A stretch of DNA of 64,000 nucleotides from Gammaproteobacteria bacterium (GTDB lineage Bacteria; Pseudomonadota; Gammaproteobacteria; Ga0077536), in assembly GCA_016209015.1 (NCBI GenBank), contig JACQWY010000032.1:1-64000 (forward strand), read 5' to 3'. A program made the position numbers and the translations under genes. This document shows, piece after piece, positions 9,301 through 18,816 of the stretch. The stretch's first letter is position 1; each line of letters opens with the position of its first letter. The notes under the pieces are model-generated. The model searched no databases and had not been told where the DNA came from. It saw only the letters and a list, made by a program, of their open reading frames with translations.

Positions 9301-11079
9301 CTATCGCTCCCTCAGTGCGCGGGCCTCGGCGACCGCGCGCTTCAGATCGAGCACGGTGCCGTCGGGCGAATCGCGCAGGCGATCCTGGAACACGGCCGGC
9401 CGGCCGCGCTCGAGATCCTGGAACGGATTGCCGAGCGTGTGGCCGAGGCCGCAGTGGCTCGCCTTCGAGGCGACTGCCGCAGCCTCGGTGATGATCTGAA
9501 GCTCGTGCTCCGTGCCCTGGCCGCGGCGGATGCGCTGCAGCGCGTTCAGCATGATGTTGCTGCCGGAACGGCAGGGCGTGCAGAAGCCGCAGCTCTCGTG
9601 GTGGAAGAACGCCACGAAGTTGTACACGAGCTCGAAGAGATCGCGCTCGCGCCCTATGACCATGAACGAGCCGCCGCTCGAGACGTGCGAGAAATCGAGC
9701 GGCAGGTGGAACTCCTCCGGGAACAGCAGCCGGCCCGACGGTCCACCGACCTGCACGGCGAGCGGGTCGCGCGTGCCGCACAGATCGAGCAAGGTCGAGA
9801 CCTGCGTGCCCATGGCGCATTCGAAGATGCCCGGATGCGCGCAGTCGCCGGAGACGCTGTGGAGCTTCGTGCCCGCCGATCCCTGCGAGCCGAGCGCCGC
9901 GAATTCCGCCGCGCCGATGCCGGCGAGCTGGGCTATCGCGCAATACGTCTCGACGTTGTTCACGACCGTCGGCCGGCCGCGATAGCCGTGCGTCGCGGGG
10001 AACGGCGGTCGGATACGCGGCACGCCGCGCCTGCCTTCGAGGGATTCGAGCAGCGCGGATTCCTCGCCGCACACATAGGCGCCGGCGCCGAGGTGGATCG
10101 CGATGTCGAACGGGAAATCGGCCGCGCCGCAGACCTTCGCCCCGAGCAGGCCGGCACGCCGGCGTGCTTCGAGCGCCGCATTCAGCCGGTCGTAGAGCCA
10201 GAGATATTCACCACGCAGGTAGATGTAGCCCTGCTTCGCACCGACGACACGCGCGGCGATCGTCATGCCCTCGATGAGGAGCTCGGCGTGATCCGAGAGC
10301 AGCAGGCGATCCTTGAACGTGCCGGGCTCGCCTTCGTCGGCGTTGCACACCACGTACTTCTCCGGCACGACTTCGGCACGGCAGGCATCCCATTTCGCGT
10401 GTGTCGCGAAGCCCGCACCGCCACGGCCACGCAGACCGCTCGCGCGCAGCATTTCCATGAACGCGGCATCGCCCGCCGCGAGCACGCGCTCGACGAGCGC
10501 ACCCGGCGTGAACGCGAACTCGAGCAGCGGGCCGGCGAGTCGCACGTTCGGATCGACCTTGAACCACTCCGCAGGCCATTCCGCGACGGGACGCCGCGAG
10601 GCGATGGCGCGCGCGATGGCGTCGAGGCGCGTCGCCGTCAAACGCGGGAGCGGATAACCGTTCACGAGCGCCGCGGGACCCTGATCGCCGAGACCGATGC
10701 ACGATGTCGGCAGCGCGCGCACGTTCGGCAGATCCTTGAAGCGCGCCATGTTCGCTTCCTGCCCCTGCCACAGCTCGGTAATATTCGTGCTGAAGCGGAG
10801 CGTGTACGGTGCGGGCGGCGTTTCCTCGAGAAAGCTGTAGAACGCGACGACACCGTGGATCTCCGCCCGCGAGAGGCCGAGATTCGTGGCGAGCCAACTG
10901 ATGGCCTCGGCCGGCACGTAGCCGAGCCGGTGCTGGATCGACACCAGGATCTGCAGGAGATCGAGCCGGTCGGGCATCGCGCCGAAACGGGTCGTCAGTT
11001 CCTCGCGGATGGGTGCGAACGGTGCAGCCGCGGGATACGGGCCGCACCGAGGAAAGGTGTCTGTGGTGGTCATGGCCAA
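9301..11079 (-). CDS. hoxF: NAD-reducing hydrogenase diaphorase subunit HoxF with fused N-terminal HoxE-like domain
   Basis: 592 aa; GRGGAGFATHAKWD, CNADEGEPGTFKDR, GAGAYVCGEESALLES, SCGFCTPCRSG. Confidence 0.95.
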   Translation of the reverse strand: MAMTTTDTFPRCGPYPAAAPFAPIREELTTRFGAMPDRLDLLQILVSIQHRLGYVPAEAISWLATNLGLSRAEIHGVVAFYSFLEETPPAPYTLRFSTNITELWQGQEANMARFKDLPNVRALPTSCIGLGDQGPAALVNGYPLPRLTATRLDAIARAIASRRPVAEWPAEWFKVDPNVRLAGPLLEFAFTPGALVERVLAAGDAAFMEMLRASGLRGRGGAGFATHAKWDACRAEVVPEKYVVCNADEGEPGTFKDRLLLSDHAELLIEGMTIAARVVGAKQGYIYLRGEYLWLYDRLNAALEARRRAGLLGAKVCGAADFPFDIAIHLGAGAYVCGEESALLESLEGRRGVPRIRPPFPATHGYRGRPTVVNNVETYCAIAQLAGIGAAEFAALGSQGSAGTKLHSVSGDCAHPGIFECAMGTQVSTLLDLCGTRDPLAVQVGGPSGRLLFPEEFHLPLDFSHVSSGGSFMVIGRERDLFELVYNFVAFFHHESCGFCTPCRSGSNIMLNALQRIRRGQGTEHELQIITEAAAVASKASHCGLGHTLGNPFQDLERGRPAVFQDRLRDSPDGTVLDLKRAVAEARALRER

Positions 11080-11189
11080 TCCCGTGTTTCTCTGTGTCGT
11101 CGACCTCGGTGGGGCCGCATGATTACGATGCTATGCGCCGCGCCCCGAGACGTTTTGATCGCCGTCAAACGGCGGCCGGGCCCTCGACG

Positions 11190-13448
11190 ATGAGCGTGCA
11201 GCGCCTGCGGATCCAGTGTGCCGGTGTCGTCCAGGGTATCGGATTCCGTCCCTTCGTCAAACAACTCGCGGATCGTTGCGCCGTCGGCGGATACGTCGCG
11301 AATCACGACAGTCACGTGACGATCGAAATCGAGGGCGAGATCGCCGCGCTCGCCGCGTTCCGCGGCGCGCTGTTCGCGGATTCGCCCGCCGGTTCCGCGC
11401 TCGCGCTCGCTGCCGAGGAAAGTGTAGCGGCCACCGGGACGCGCGGCTTCGTCATCGCGCCGTCGCGGCGCGGTCCGGTGCTCGAGCTGCCGCGCACGCC
11501 GGACTACGCGCTGTGCGCGGCCTGTCGCGACGAGCTCTTCACGCCGGGCAATCGGCGTCATCGTTATCCGTTCATCGGCTGCGCGCGGTGCGGACCGCGC
11601 TATGCGATCACCGACGCGCTGCCCTACGACCGCGAGCACACGAGCTATCGTGCTTTTCCACCCTGCCCGGACTGTGCACGCGAATACGCCGATCCCGCCG
11701 ATCGCCGCTTCCACGCCCAGACCGTGAGCTGCCCCGCCTGCGGGCCGCGGCTCACGTGGCGTGACGGCGACGGCATCGCCGCCGCGGGCACGGATCCGCT
11801 CGCCGCCGCGCTCGCCGCGCTCGAGGCCGGCGCGCTCGGCGCGGTGCGGGGCACGAGCGGCTTCCATCTGCTCGCGCGCGCGGATGACGAACGGGCCGTC
11901 GCGCGATTACGCGATTTGAAGCGCCGGCCGCGCAAACCCTGCGGTCTGCTCGCGGCCTCGCTCGCGCAGATCGCGGGTTTCGCTGACGTCGAGCCCGGTG
12001 AAGCGGCGCTCCTGGTTTCGCCTGCGGCGCCGCTCGTCCTCGTCGCGAAGCGCGCCGCGCCGGCCTGGGCGGAAGCGGTCGCGCCGGGCAATCCGCGGCT
12101 CGCGGTGATGTTGCCGGGCAACGGCCTGCATGCGCTGATCATGGCAGCGATGCCGGCGCCGCTCGTCGCGACGAGCGCGAACCTCGCCGGAGAGGCACTG
12201 ATCGGGGACAGCACGGAGGCGATCGCGGCATTCGCAAGGCACGTCGACTTCTTCCTCGATCACGATCTCGAGATCCGCGAGCCGCAGGACGACGCAATCG
12301 TGCAGCTCGTCGCCGACCGGCCCATGCTGTTGCGGCGCGGCCGCGGCTATGCGCCGGCGCTCGAACGCTTCGACGAAGCGACGCCGCGACGGCTCGTCGC
12401 GGGCGGCGCGCAGCTCAAGAACAGTTGCGGCGTGCTCGCGGACACGCTCGCGCTCGTCTCGCAGTATCAGGGCGATCTCGAAGCGGCCGGCACGGCGGCG
12501 CGGCAGGCGGCGCGCATCGCGCGCTATGCGGGGGACGACGCGCTGCTGCTGAAGGAAGCACATCCCGACATCGGCTGGGAGGCCGTGCGCGCCGCGGACT
12601 TCCGGCCGGTTCCGCACCATCGCGCGCACGCCCGCGCCTGCGCCGTCGAGCACGGAATCGCGGCGCCGCATCTCGCCGTGGTGTGGGACGGACTCGGCTA
12701 TGGCGATGACGGCGGCTGGTGGGGCGGTGAATGCTTTCGCGCGGAAGGACCGCGCCTCGACCGTGTCGCGACGCTGCGGCCGGTCCGCATGCCCGGCGCG
12801 GAGGCCGCGATCCGGCATCCGGATCGCGTCGCGCTCGCGCTGCTGTGGGAGATCGCGGGCGAGGCGGGATTCGAGTGGCACCGCGCGCGCTTCGGCACGA
12901 CGCGCTTCGCGGCGCGCGACTACGCGAACTTCGCGCGTCTGCTCGCCGACGGCCGGCATGCCCCGTGGTCCTACAGCGTCGGCCGGCTGCTCGACGGGCT
13001 CGCGAGCCTGCTCGGGCTCGCCCACGACAACACGTTCGAGGGCGAAGCCGCAATGGCGCTGCAGTTCGCCGCCGAGCGCGCCGAGGGGCCGTGCGAGCTC
13101 GTGCTGCCGTGGCGGGAACGCGCGGATCTGTTCGAGCTCGACTGGCAGCCGCTCGTCACGACGATCATGACGGCAAACCCGACGCCGGATGCGTTCGCCC
13201 GCGGCGTCCATCTTGCGCTCGCCCGCGCGATCGTCGATCGTGCCCTCGCGGCCGGGCTCGGCACGATCACGCTCTCCGGCGGCTGTTTCCAGAACCGCCT
13301 GCTCGTCGAGAGCGTCGCTGCGCTGTGTCGCGCCCGCAGCCTCGTCTGCCGCTGGCCCGAGCGGCATCCGCCGAACGACGGCGGCATCGCGCTCGGCCAG
13401 CTCGCGATCGGGCTCGATATGCTGCTCGCCGAACAGAGAGGTCGCTAA
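11190..13448 (+). CDS. hypF: Carbamoyltransferase HypF
   Basis: Acylphosphatase motif VQGIGFRPFVKQLA; zinc fingers CAACRDELF...CARCG, CPDCARE...CPACG; YrdC and Kae1-like domains. Confidence 0.95.
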   Translation: MSVQRLRIQCAGVVQGIGFRPFVKQLADRCAVGGYVANHDSHVTIEIEGEIAALAAFRGALFADSPAGSALALAAEESVAATGTRGFVIAPSRRGPVLELPRTPDYALCAACRDELFTPGNRRHRYPFIGCARCGPRYAITDALPYDREHTSYRAFPPCPDCAREYADPADRRFHAQTVSCPACGPRLTWRDGDGIAAAGTDPLAAALAALEAGALGAVRGTSGFHLLARADDERAVARLRDLKRRPRKPCGLLAASLAQIAGFADVEPGEAALLVSPAAPLVLVAKRAAPAWAEAVAPGNPRLAVMLPGNGLHALIMAAMPAPLVATSANLAGEALIGDSTEAIAAFARHVDFFLDHDLEIREPQDDAIVQLVADRPMLLRRGRGYAPALERFDEATPRRLVAGGAQLKNSCGVLADTLALVSQYQGDLEAAGTAARQAARIARYAGDDALLLKEAHPDIGWEAVRAADFRPVPHHRAHARACAVEHGIAAPHLAVVWDGLGYGDDGGWWGGECFRAEGPRLDRVATLRPVRMPGAEAAIRHPDRVALALLWEIAGEAGFEWHRARFGTTRFAARDYANFARLLADGRHAPWSYSVGRLLDGLASLLGLAHDNTFEGEAAMALQFAAERAEGPCELVLPWRERADLFELDWQPLVTTIMTANPTPDAFARGVHLALARAIVDRALAAGLGTITLSGGCFQNRLLVESVAALCRARSLVCRWPERHPPNDGGIALGQLAIGLDMLLAEQRGR

Positions 13449-13451
13449 GCC

Positions 13452-13688
13452 ATGTGTCTCGCCGTCCCCGGTCGCATCCTCGACAAGCGCGCCGACGCGA
13501 TCGCGACCTGGCTCGCACGCGTCGATTTCGATGGCGTGATCAAGGAAGTCAGCCTCGCGTTCGTACCGGAAGCGGAAGTCGGTGATCATGTGCTCATCCA
13601 CGCCGGCTTCGCGATCGCGGTGCTGAGCGCGGAAGAGGCCGCGGCGACGCTCGCGGAGTTCGCGGCGCTCGCGGCGGGCGCGCGATGA
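13452..13688 (+). CDS. hypC: Hydrogenase assembly chaperone HypC
   Basis: MCLAVPGRIL start, 78 aa. Confidence 0.95.
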   Translation: MCLAVPGRILDKRADAIATWLARVDFDGVIKEVSLAFVPEAEVGDHVLIHAGFAIAVLSAEEAAATLAEFAALAAGAR

Positions 13689-14779
13689 GCAACGCACCCT
13701 ATCGCGATCCCGGGATCGTCCGCGCACTCGCGCAGGCGATCGCGGCGCGCATGACGCGCCCCTGGTCGGTGATGGAGATCTGCGGCGGTCAGACGCACGC
13801 GATACTGAAGTACGGCCTCGACCAGCTCCTGCCGAAAGAGCTCACGCTGATTCACGGTCCCGGCTGTCCGGTGTGCGTGACGCCTGCCGAGGCGATCGAT
13901 TTCGCGGTCGCGCTCGCGGCGCGGCCCGACGTCGTCCTCTGCACCTACGCCGACATGCTGCGCGTGCCGGGCACTTCGCAGGCGCTGCTCGATGCGCGTG
14001 CCGCGGGCGGCGACGTGCGCATGGTCTATTCGCCGCTCGAGGCGGTCACGATCGCGCGCGAGCATCCAGCACGCGAGATCGTGCTGTTCGCGATCGGCTT
14101 CGAGACGACCGCGCCCGGCAACGCGCAGGCGATCCTGAGCGCGGCGTCCGCGGGCCTCGCGAACTTCGCGGCGATCGTCGCGCAGGTCACGGTGCCGGCG
14201 GCGCTCGACGCGTTGCTCGACGATCCGCGCCAGCGCATCGATGGCCTGCTCGCCGCCGGCCACGTCTGCACGGTCACGGGTTACGACGAATACCACGCGC
14301 TCGCCGCCCGCCACGCGACGCCGATCGTCGTCACGGGTTTCGAGCCCGTCGATCTCCTGCGCGGCCTGCAGCGCTGCGTCGAGCTGCTCGAAGCGGGCCG
14401 CGCCGAAGTCGCGAACTGCTACGAGCGCTACGTGAGCGAGCACGGCAACGCCGCGGCACGTGCGCTGCTCTCGCGCGTCTTCGCACCCGCCGACATGGGG
14501 TGGCGCGGACTCGGCACGATCCCCGCGAGCGGCTATCGGATCCGCGAGGAGTTCGCGGCCTTCGATGCCTGGCGCAAGTTCGTCCCGGGCAGCAGCCTCC
14601 CGCGCAGCGACGCCGGCGAGTGCCTCGCGGGTGAAGTGCTGCGCGGCCTGAAGAAGCCCAACGAGTGTCCGGCCTTCGGCACGCGCTGCACGCCGGCGCA
14701 ACCGCTCGGCGCGCCGATGGTCTCGGGCGAAGGCGCGTGCGCGGCTTATTTCCGCTATCGCCCGCCGGCCGCCGCATGA
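13685..14779 (+). CDS. hypD: Hydrogenase formation protein HypD
   Basis: MEICGGQTHAI; HGPGCPVCVTP. Confidence 0.95.
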   Translation: MSNAPYRDPGIVRALAQAIAARMTRPWSVMEICGGQTHAILKYGLDQLLPKELTLIHGPGCPVCVTPAEAIDFAVALAARPDVVLCTYADMLRVPGTSQALLDARAAGGDVRMVYSPLEAVTIAREHPAREIVLFAIGFETTAPGNAQAILSAASAGLANFAAIVAQVTVPAALDALLDDPRQRIDGLLAAGHVCTVTGYDEYHALAARHATPIVVTGFEPVDLLRGLQRCVELLEAGRAEVANCYERYVSEHGNAAARALLSRVFAPADMGWRGLGTIPASGYRIREEFAAFDAWRKFVPGSSLPRSDAGECLAGEVLRGLKKPNECPAFGTRCTPAQPLGAPMVSGEGACAAYFRYRPPAAA

Positions 14780-15807
14780 GCTGTCCGCTGCCGTCCGACG
14801 GCCGCGATCGCATCACGCTCGCGCATGGCAGCGGCGGGCGCCTCACGCGCCGTCTCGTCGAGGAGATCTTCGCGCCCGCGTTCGACAATGCGCTGCTCGC
14901 GCCGCTCTGCGACGCCGCGGTATGGACGGAGCACGCCGGCCGCCTCGCGTTCACGACGGACGCCTACGTCGTCAGCCCGCTCGTCTTTCCGGGCGGCGAC
15001 ATCGGTCATCTCGCGGTCTGCGGCACGGTGAACGATCTCGCGATGATGGGCGCGCGGCCGAAGCATCTGTCCGCGGCGTTCGTGCTCGAGGAAGGATTGC
15101 CGCTCGCCGTCCTGAAGGACCTCGTGCGCTCGATGGCGGCCTGCGCGCGCGAGGCCGGTGTCGCCATCGTCACCGGCGACACGAAAGTCGTCGAGCGCGG
15201 CAAGGGCGACGGGCTCTACGTGACGACCGCGGGCGTCGGCGTCTGCGCCACCGCGACGCCGCTCGGGCCCTCCATGATCGCGGACGGCGACGTCGTGATC
15301 GTCAACGGCGATCTCGGCCGTCACGGCATGGCGATCATGGCGCACCGCGCGGGCCTCGAGTTCGACGAACCGCTGCTGAGCGATGTCGCGTGCCTGCACG
15401 AGCCCGTGCTCGCGCTCATCGAGGCAGGCATCCCCCTGCACTGTCTGCGGGATCTCACGCGCGGCGGTCTCGCGACGGCCATCGTCGAGCTGGCGCAGGC
15501 GAGCGCCCGGGGCGTCGTCGTCGACGGCGGCGCGATCGTCGTCTCGCGCCCCGTTGCCGCGGCCTGCGACCTCCTCGGACTCGACCCGCTGTACGTCGCG
15601 AACGAGGGACGCTTCGTGGCCTGCGTGCCGGCTTCCGCCGCGGACGCGGCGCTCGCCGTGCTGCACGCACATCCGCTCGCGCGCGAGGCGCGCGTGGTCG
15701 GCCGGGTGGGCGGCGTCACGCCGGGCTGGGCGGTGCTCGAGACGCCTTACGGTACGCGGCAGAAGCTCGATTTGCTGAGCGGGGATCAGTTGCCGAGGAT
15801 TTGTTGA
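14776..15807 (+). CDS. hypE: Carbamoyl dehydratase HypE
   Basis: LAHGSGGR...; C-terminal ...GDQLPRIC with terminal Cys. Confidence 0.95.
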   Translation: MSCPLPSDGRDRITLAHGSGGRLTRRLVEEIFAPAFDNALLAPLCDAAVWTEHAGRLAFTTDAYVVSPLVFPGGDIGHLAVCGTVNDLAMMGARPKHLSAAFVLEEGLPLAVLKDLVRSMAACAREAGVAIVTGDTKVVERGKGDGLYVTTAGVGVCATATPLGPSMIADGDVVIVNGDLGRHGMAIMAHRAGLEFDEPLLSDVACLHEPVLALIEAGIPLHCLRDLTRGGLATAIVELAQASARGVVVDGGAIVVSRPVAAACDLLGLDPLYVANEGRFVACVPASAADAALAVLHAHPLAREARVVGRVGGVTPGWAVLETPYGTRQKLDLLSGDQLPRIC

Positions 15808-15883
15808 GGCTGGGAGTTTCGCAGCTCCATTCCTTCGCCCGCCGCTTTCGGCTACGCTCCCTTTCCCCAACGAGGCGACGACC

Positions 15884-16138
15884 ATGCCGAAATACGATTA
15901 CCACTGCGAGACGAACGGCCGCACCGTCGAAGTCATGCACCGCATGAGCGAGACGGTCGCGACCTGGGGCGAGCTCTGCGCACGCGCCGGGATCGGGCTC
16001 GAGGACACACCGGCCGATGCGCCGGTCGGGAGGATCATCACGAGCGCGAACTTCGCGCACCGCGACAACCTGGGCTGCGATACGGGACCCCCGATCGAAG
16101 ACTGCCGGCAGAAGGGCGGGAATTTCTGGCAGGTGTGA
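15884..16138 (+). CDS. Small zinc-ribbon-like protein
   Basis: 84 aa; MPKYDYHCETNGRTVEVMHRM... FmdB-like N-terminus; good codon bias. Confidence 0.6.
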   Translation: MPKYDYHCETNGRTVEVMHRMSETVATWGELCARAGIGLEDTPADAPVGRIITSANFAHRDNLGCDTGPPIEDCRQKGGNFWQV

Positions 16139-16155
16139 GCGGCGCGAAGCGCCGC

Positions 16156-16232
16156 GGGGACATGTTGCTCAATTCGGCCTCGAAGATACTCGCAGGACGA
16201 GACGGTATGGCCGAATTGAGCTACGTGTCCCC
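16156..16232. repeat. Long inverted repeat (family 5) between convergent genes
   Basis: GGGGACATGTTGCTCAATTCGGCC (16156-16179) versus GGCCGAATTGAGCTACGTGTCCCC (16209-16232), 22/24 inverted match. Confidence 0.8.
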
Positions 16233-16243
16233 CACCGCCCCTC

Positions 16244-18811
16244 CTAGCCCGCCTGCACGCGCTCCGCGATGTGCGCGAGCGCGGGTTCCACCTGGTCGAT
16301 GAGGATGAGGCACAGGTCGCCCGGCCGCAGCGCCGCGAGCGCCGTGTCGATCGCCACGAACTCGCCGTGGATTTCCTGAACCTTCTCCGTGCGCAGCGCG
16401 CCGACGAGGCCGTCGCGTAACAGTGCCAGCACTTCGCCGTCTTCGCGGCCGCGCTGGCACTGGTCCTGATACAGCAGCACTTCCTCGAAGGCCTGGCCGA
16501 GGATGCGCGTCTGCTCGCGGATGTCCTCGTCGCGGCGATCGCCGGCGCCGCTGATGACGACGAAACGGCGCTGCGCCGGCATGTTCTCGACGGCCTTCAC
16601 GAGTGCGAGGATCGCGTCCGGGTTGTGGCCGTAGTCGGCGACGACGGTCGCGCCGCGATACTCGAAGAGATTGAAGCGGCCCGGCGCCGTGTGCTGATCG
16701 GCGGCGAACGTGCTGAGCCCCGCGAGCACGGCGTTCCAGTCGAGGCCGAGCGCCCAGGCCGCGGCGATCGAGGCCATCGCGTTCTCGACCTGGAAGCCGA
16801 TCGTGCCGTTGCGCGTGATCGGAATGCGGGTGAGCGGGATGCGCTGCTCCTGGCCGCCCTCGGCCGCGACGATGTCCGCGCCGTCGACGTAGACGACACG
16901 CTTGCCTTGTGCCGCGTGCATCGCCATCACCGGATGATGGCGATCCGCGGCGAAAAACGTCACCGCGCCCGGGCAGGATTCCGCCATCGCGGCGACGATG
17001 GGATCGGCCGCGTTCAGCACCGCCGTGCCGTCGGGCGCTACGTTCATGACGATGACGCGCTTCAGCACTGCGAGGTCTTCCACCGTCGTGATGAAGTTGA
17101 GCCCGAGGTGATCGCCCTTGCCGATGTTCGTCACGACCGCGACCTTGCAGCGATCGAAGGCGAGCCCCTCGCGGAGCAGGCCGCCGCGTGCGGTCTCGAA
17201 CACCGCGGCGTCGACGTCGGGATGCAGCAGCACGTTGCGCGCGCTCTTCGGGCCCGAGCAGTCGCCGGTGTCGATGCGCCGTGAGCCGATGTAGACGCCG
17301 TCCGTGTTCGTCATGCCGACGCGCAGTCCGCTGCAGGCGAGGATGCGCGCGATGAGGCGCACCGTCGTCGTCTTGCCGTTCGTACCGGTGACCGCGACGA
17401 CCGGGATGCGGCCGTCGTTGCCGTCGCCGTAGAGCGCGGAGATGATCGCCTCGCCCACCGCGCGGCCCTTGCCGAACGAGGGGCTGAGATGCATCCGCAG
17501 GCCCGGCGCGGCATTCACTTCCACGATGCCGCCGCCCTGCTCTTCGAGCGGCTTCAACATCGTCTCGCAGACGATGTCCACGCCCGCGATGTCGAGGCCG
17601 ATCATCTGCGCGGCGTCGACGGCGCGCGCGGCGAGCTCGGGATGGACGTCGTCGGTGACGTCGGTCGCGGTGCCGCCGGTCGAGAGATTCGAGTTGTTGC
17701 GAAGCACGACGCGCGCGCCCTTCTGCGGCACGGAATCCACTTCGAAACCCTGCACCGCGAGCCGCGCGCGGGCGATGTCGTCGAGACGGATGCGCGTCAG
17801 CGAGGTCGCGTGGCCGTCGCTCCGGCGCGGATCGCTGTTCACCTCGGCGACGAGCTCGGCGATCGTGCGCTCGCCGTCGCCGATGACGTGCGGCGGCTCG
17901 CGGCGCGCCGCGGCGATGAGGTTCTTACCGACGACGAGCAGCCGGAAATCGTGGCCCGGGATGAACTTCTCGACAATCGACTCCTCGCTGATCTCCTGCG
18001 AAGCGGCGAACGCGACCTCGAGGTGCTCGCGCGTCTCGAGATTGACCGTCACGCCCTTGCCGTGATGGCCGTCGCGCGGCTTGACGACGACCGGCGTGCC
18101 GATTTCGCAGACCGCGGCCCAGGCTTCCTCGATCGTCTTCACGGGCCGGCCGAGCGGCACCGGGATGCCGGCGGCGTCGAGCAGCTTCTTCGTCAGATCC
18201 TTGTCCTGCGCAATCGATTCGGCGACCGCGCTCGTGCCGTCGAGCTCAGCAGCCTGGATGCGTCGCTGCCTGCTGCCCCAGCCGAACTGCACGAGGCTGC
18301 CCTCGGTGAGCCGGCGGAACGGAATGCCGCGCGCCGTCGCAGCCTGCACGATCGAACCCGTGCTCGGGCCGAGGCGCAATTCCTCGTCGAGCTCGCGCAG
18401 GCGCGTCACCGCGCCCTGCAAATCGAACGCGGTGTCCTGGCGCGCCGCCGCGCAGAGCGCCTCGGCGATCTCGAAGGCGAGACGGCCGACGGCCTCCTCG
18501 GTGTATTCGACGACGACCTGGAAGACGCCGGGCTCGATCGTCGGCGTCGTGCGGCTGAACGCGACGGGACAACCCGCCTGTGCCTGCAGCACGAGCGCGC
18601 CGAGCTCGAGCGCGCGCGGCAGGTTCAGGCGTTCGTGATTCGCGACGTGGTGCAGACCGCCGACCCCCGGGAAGAGCGCCCGCAGACGGTGCTCGAAAGC
18701 GGCATCCGGCAGGCCCTGCTCGTCGGGTGCGAGCGTGACGAGCGCCTCGATCGCGGTGTGGCGGCCCCAGAGGTTCGGCCCGCGCAGGGCCCGTAGGCGA
18801 GAGATTTCCAT
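16244..18811 (-). CDS. cphA: Cyanophycin synthetase
   Basis: 855 aa from MEISRLRALRGPNLWGRHTA; ATP-grasp VVVKPRDGHHGKGV, EVNAAPGLRMHL; Mur-ligase P-loop VTGTNGKTTTVRL. Confidence 0.93.
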   Translation of the reverse strand: MEISRLRALRGPNLWGRHTAIEALVTLAPDEQGLPDAAFEHRLRALFPGVGGLHHVANHERLNLPRALELGALVLQAQAGCPVAFSRTTPTIEPGVFQVVVEYTEEAVGRLAFEIAEALCAAARQDTAFDLQGAVTRLRELDEELRLGPSTGSIVQAATARGIPFRRLTEGSLVQFGWGSRQRRIQAAELDGTSAVAESIAQDKDLTKKLLDAAGIPVPLGRPVKTIEEAWAAVCEIGTPVVVKPRDGHHGKGVTVNLETREHLEVAFAASQEISEESIVEKFIPGHDFRLLVVGKNLIAAARREPPHVIGDGERTIAELVAEVNSDPRRSDGHATSLTRIRLDDIARARLAVQGFEVDSVPQKGARVVLRNNSNLSTGGTATDVTDDVHPELAARAVDAAQMIGLDIAGVDIVCETMLKPLEEQGGGIVEVNAAPGLRMHLSPSFGKGRAVGEAIISALYGDGNDGRIPVVAVTGTNGKTTTVRLIARILACSGLRVGMTNTDGVYIGSRRIDTGDCSGPKSARNVLLHPDVDAAVFETARGGLLREGLAFDRCKVAVVTNIGKGDHLGLNFITTVEDLAVLKRVIVMNVAPDGTAVLNAADPIVAAMAESCPGAVTFFAADRHHPVMAMHAAQGKRVVYVDGADIVAAEGGQEQRIPLTRIPITRNGTIGFQVENAMASIAAAWALGLDWNAVLAGLSTFAADQHTAPGRFNLFEYRGATVVADYGHNPDAILALVKAVENMPAQRRFVVISGAGDRRDEDIREQTRILGQAFEEVLLYQDQCQRGREDGEVLALLRDGLVGALRTEKVQEIHGEFVAIDTALAALRPGDLCLILIDQVEPALAHIAERVQAG

Positions 18812-18816
18812 CGCGG

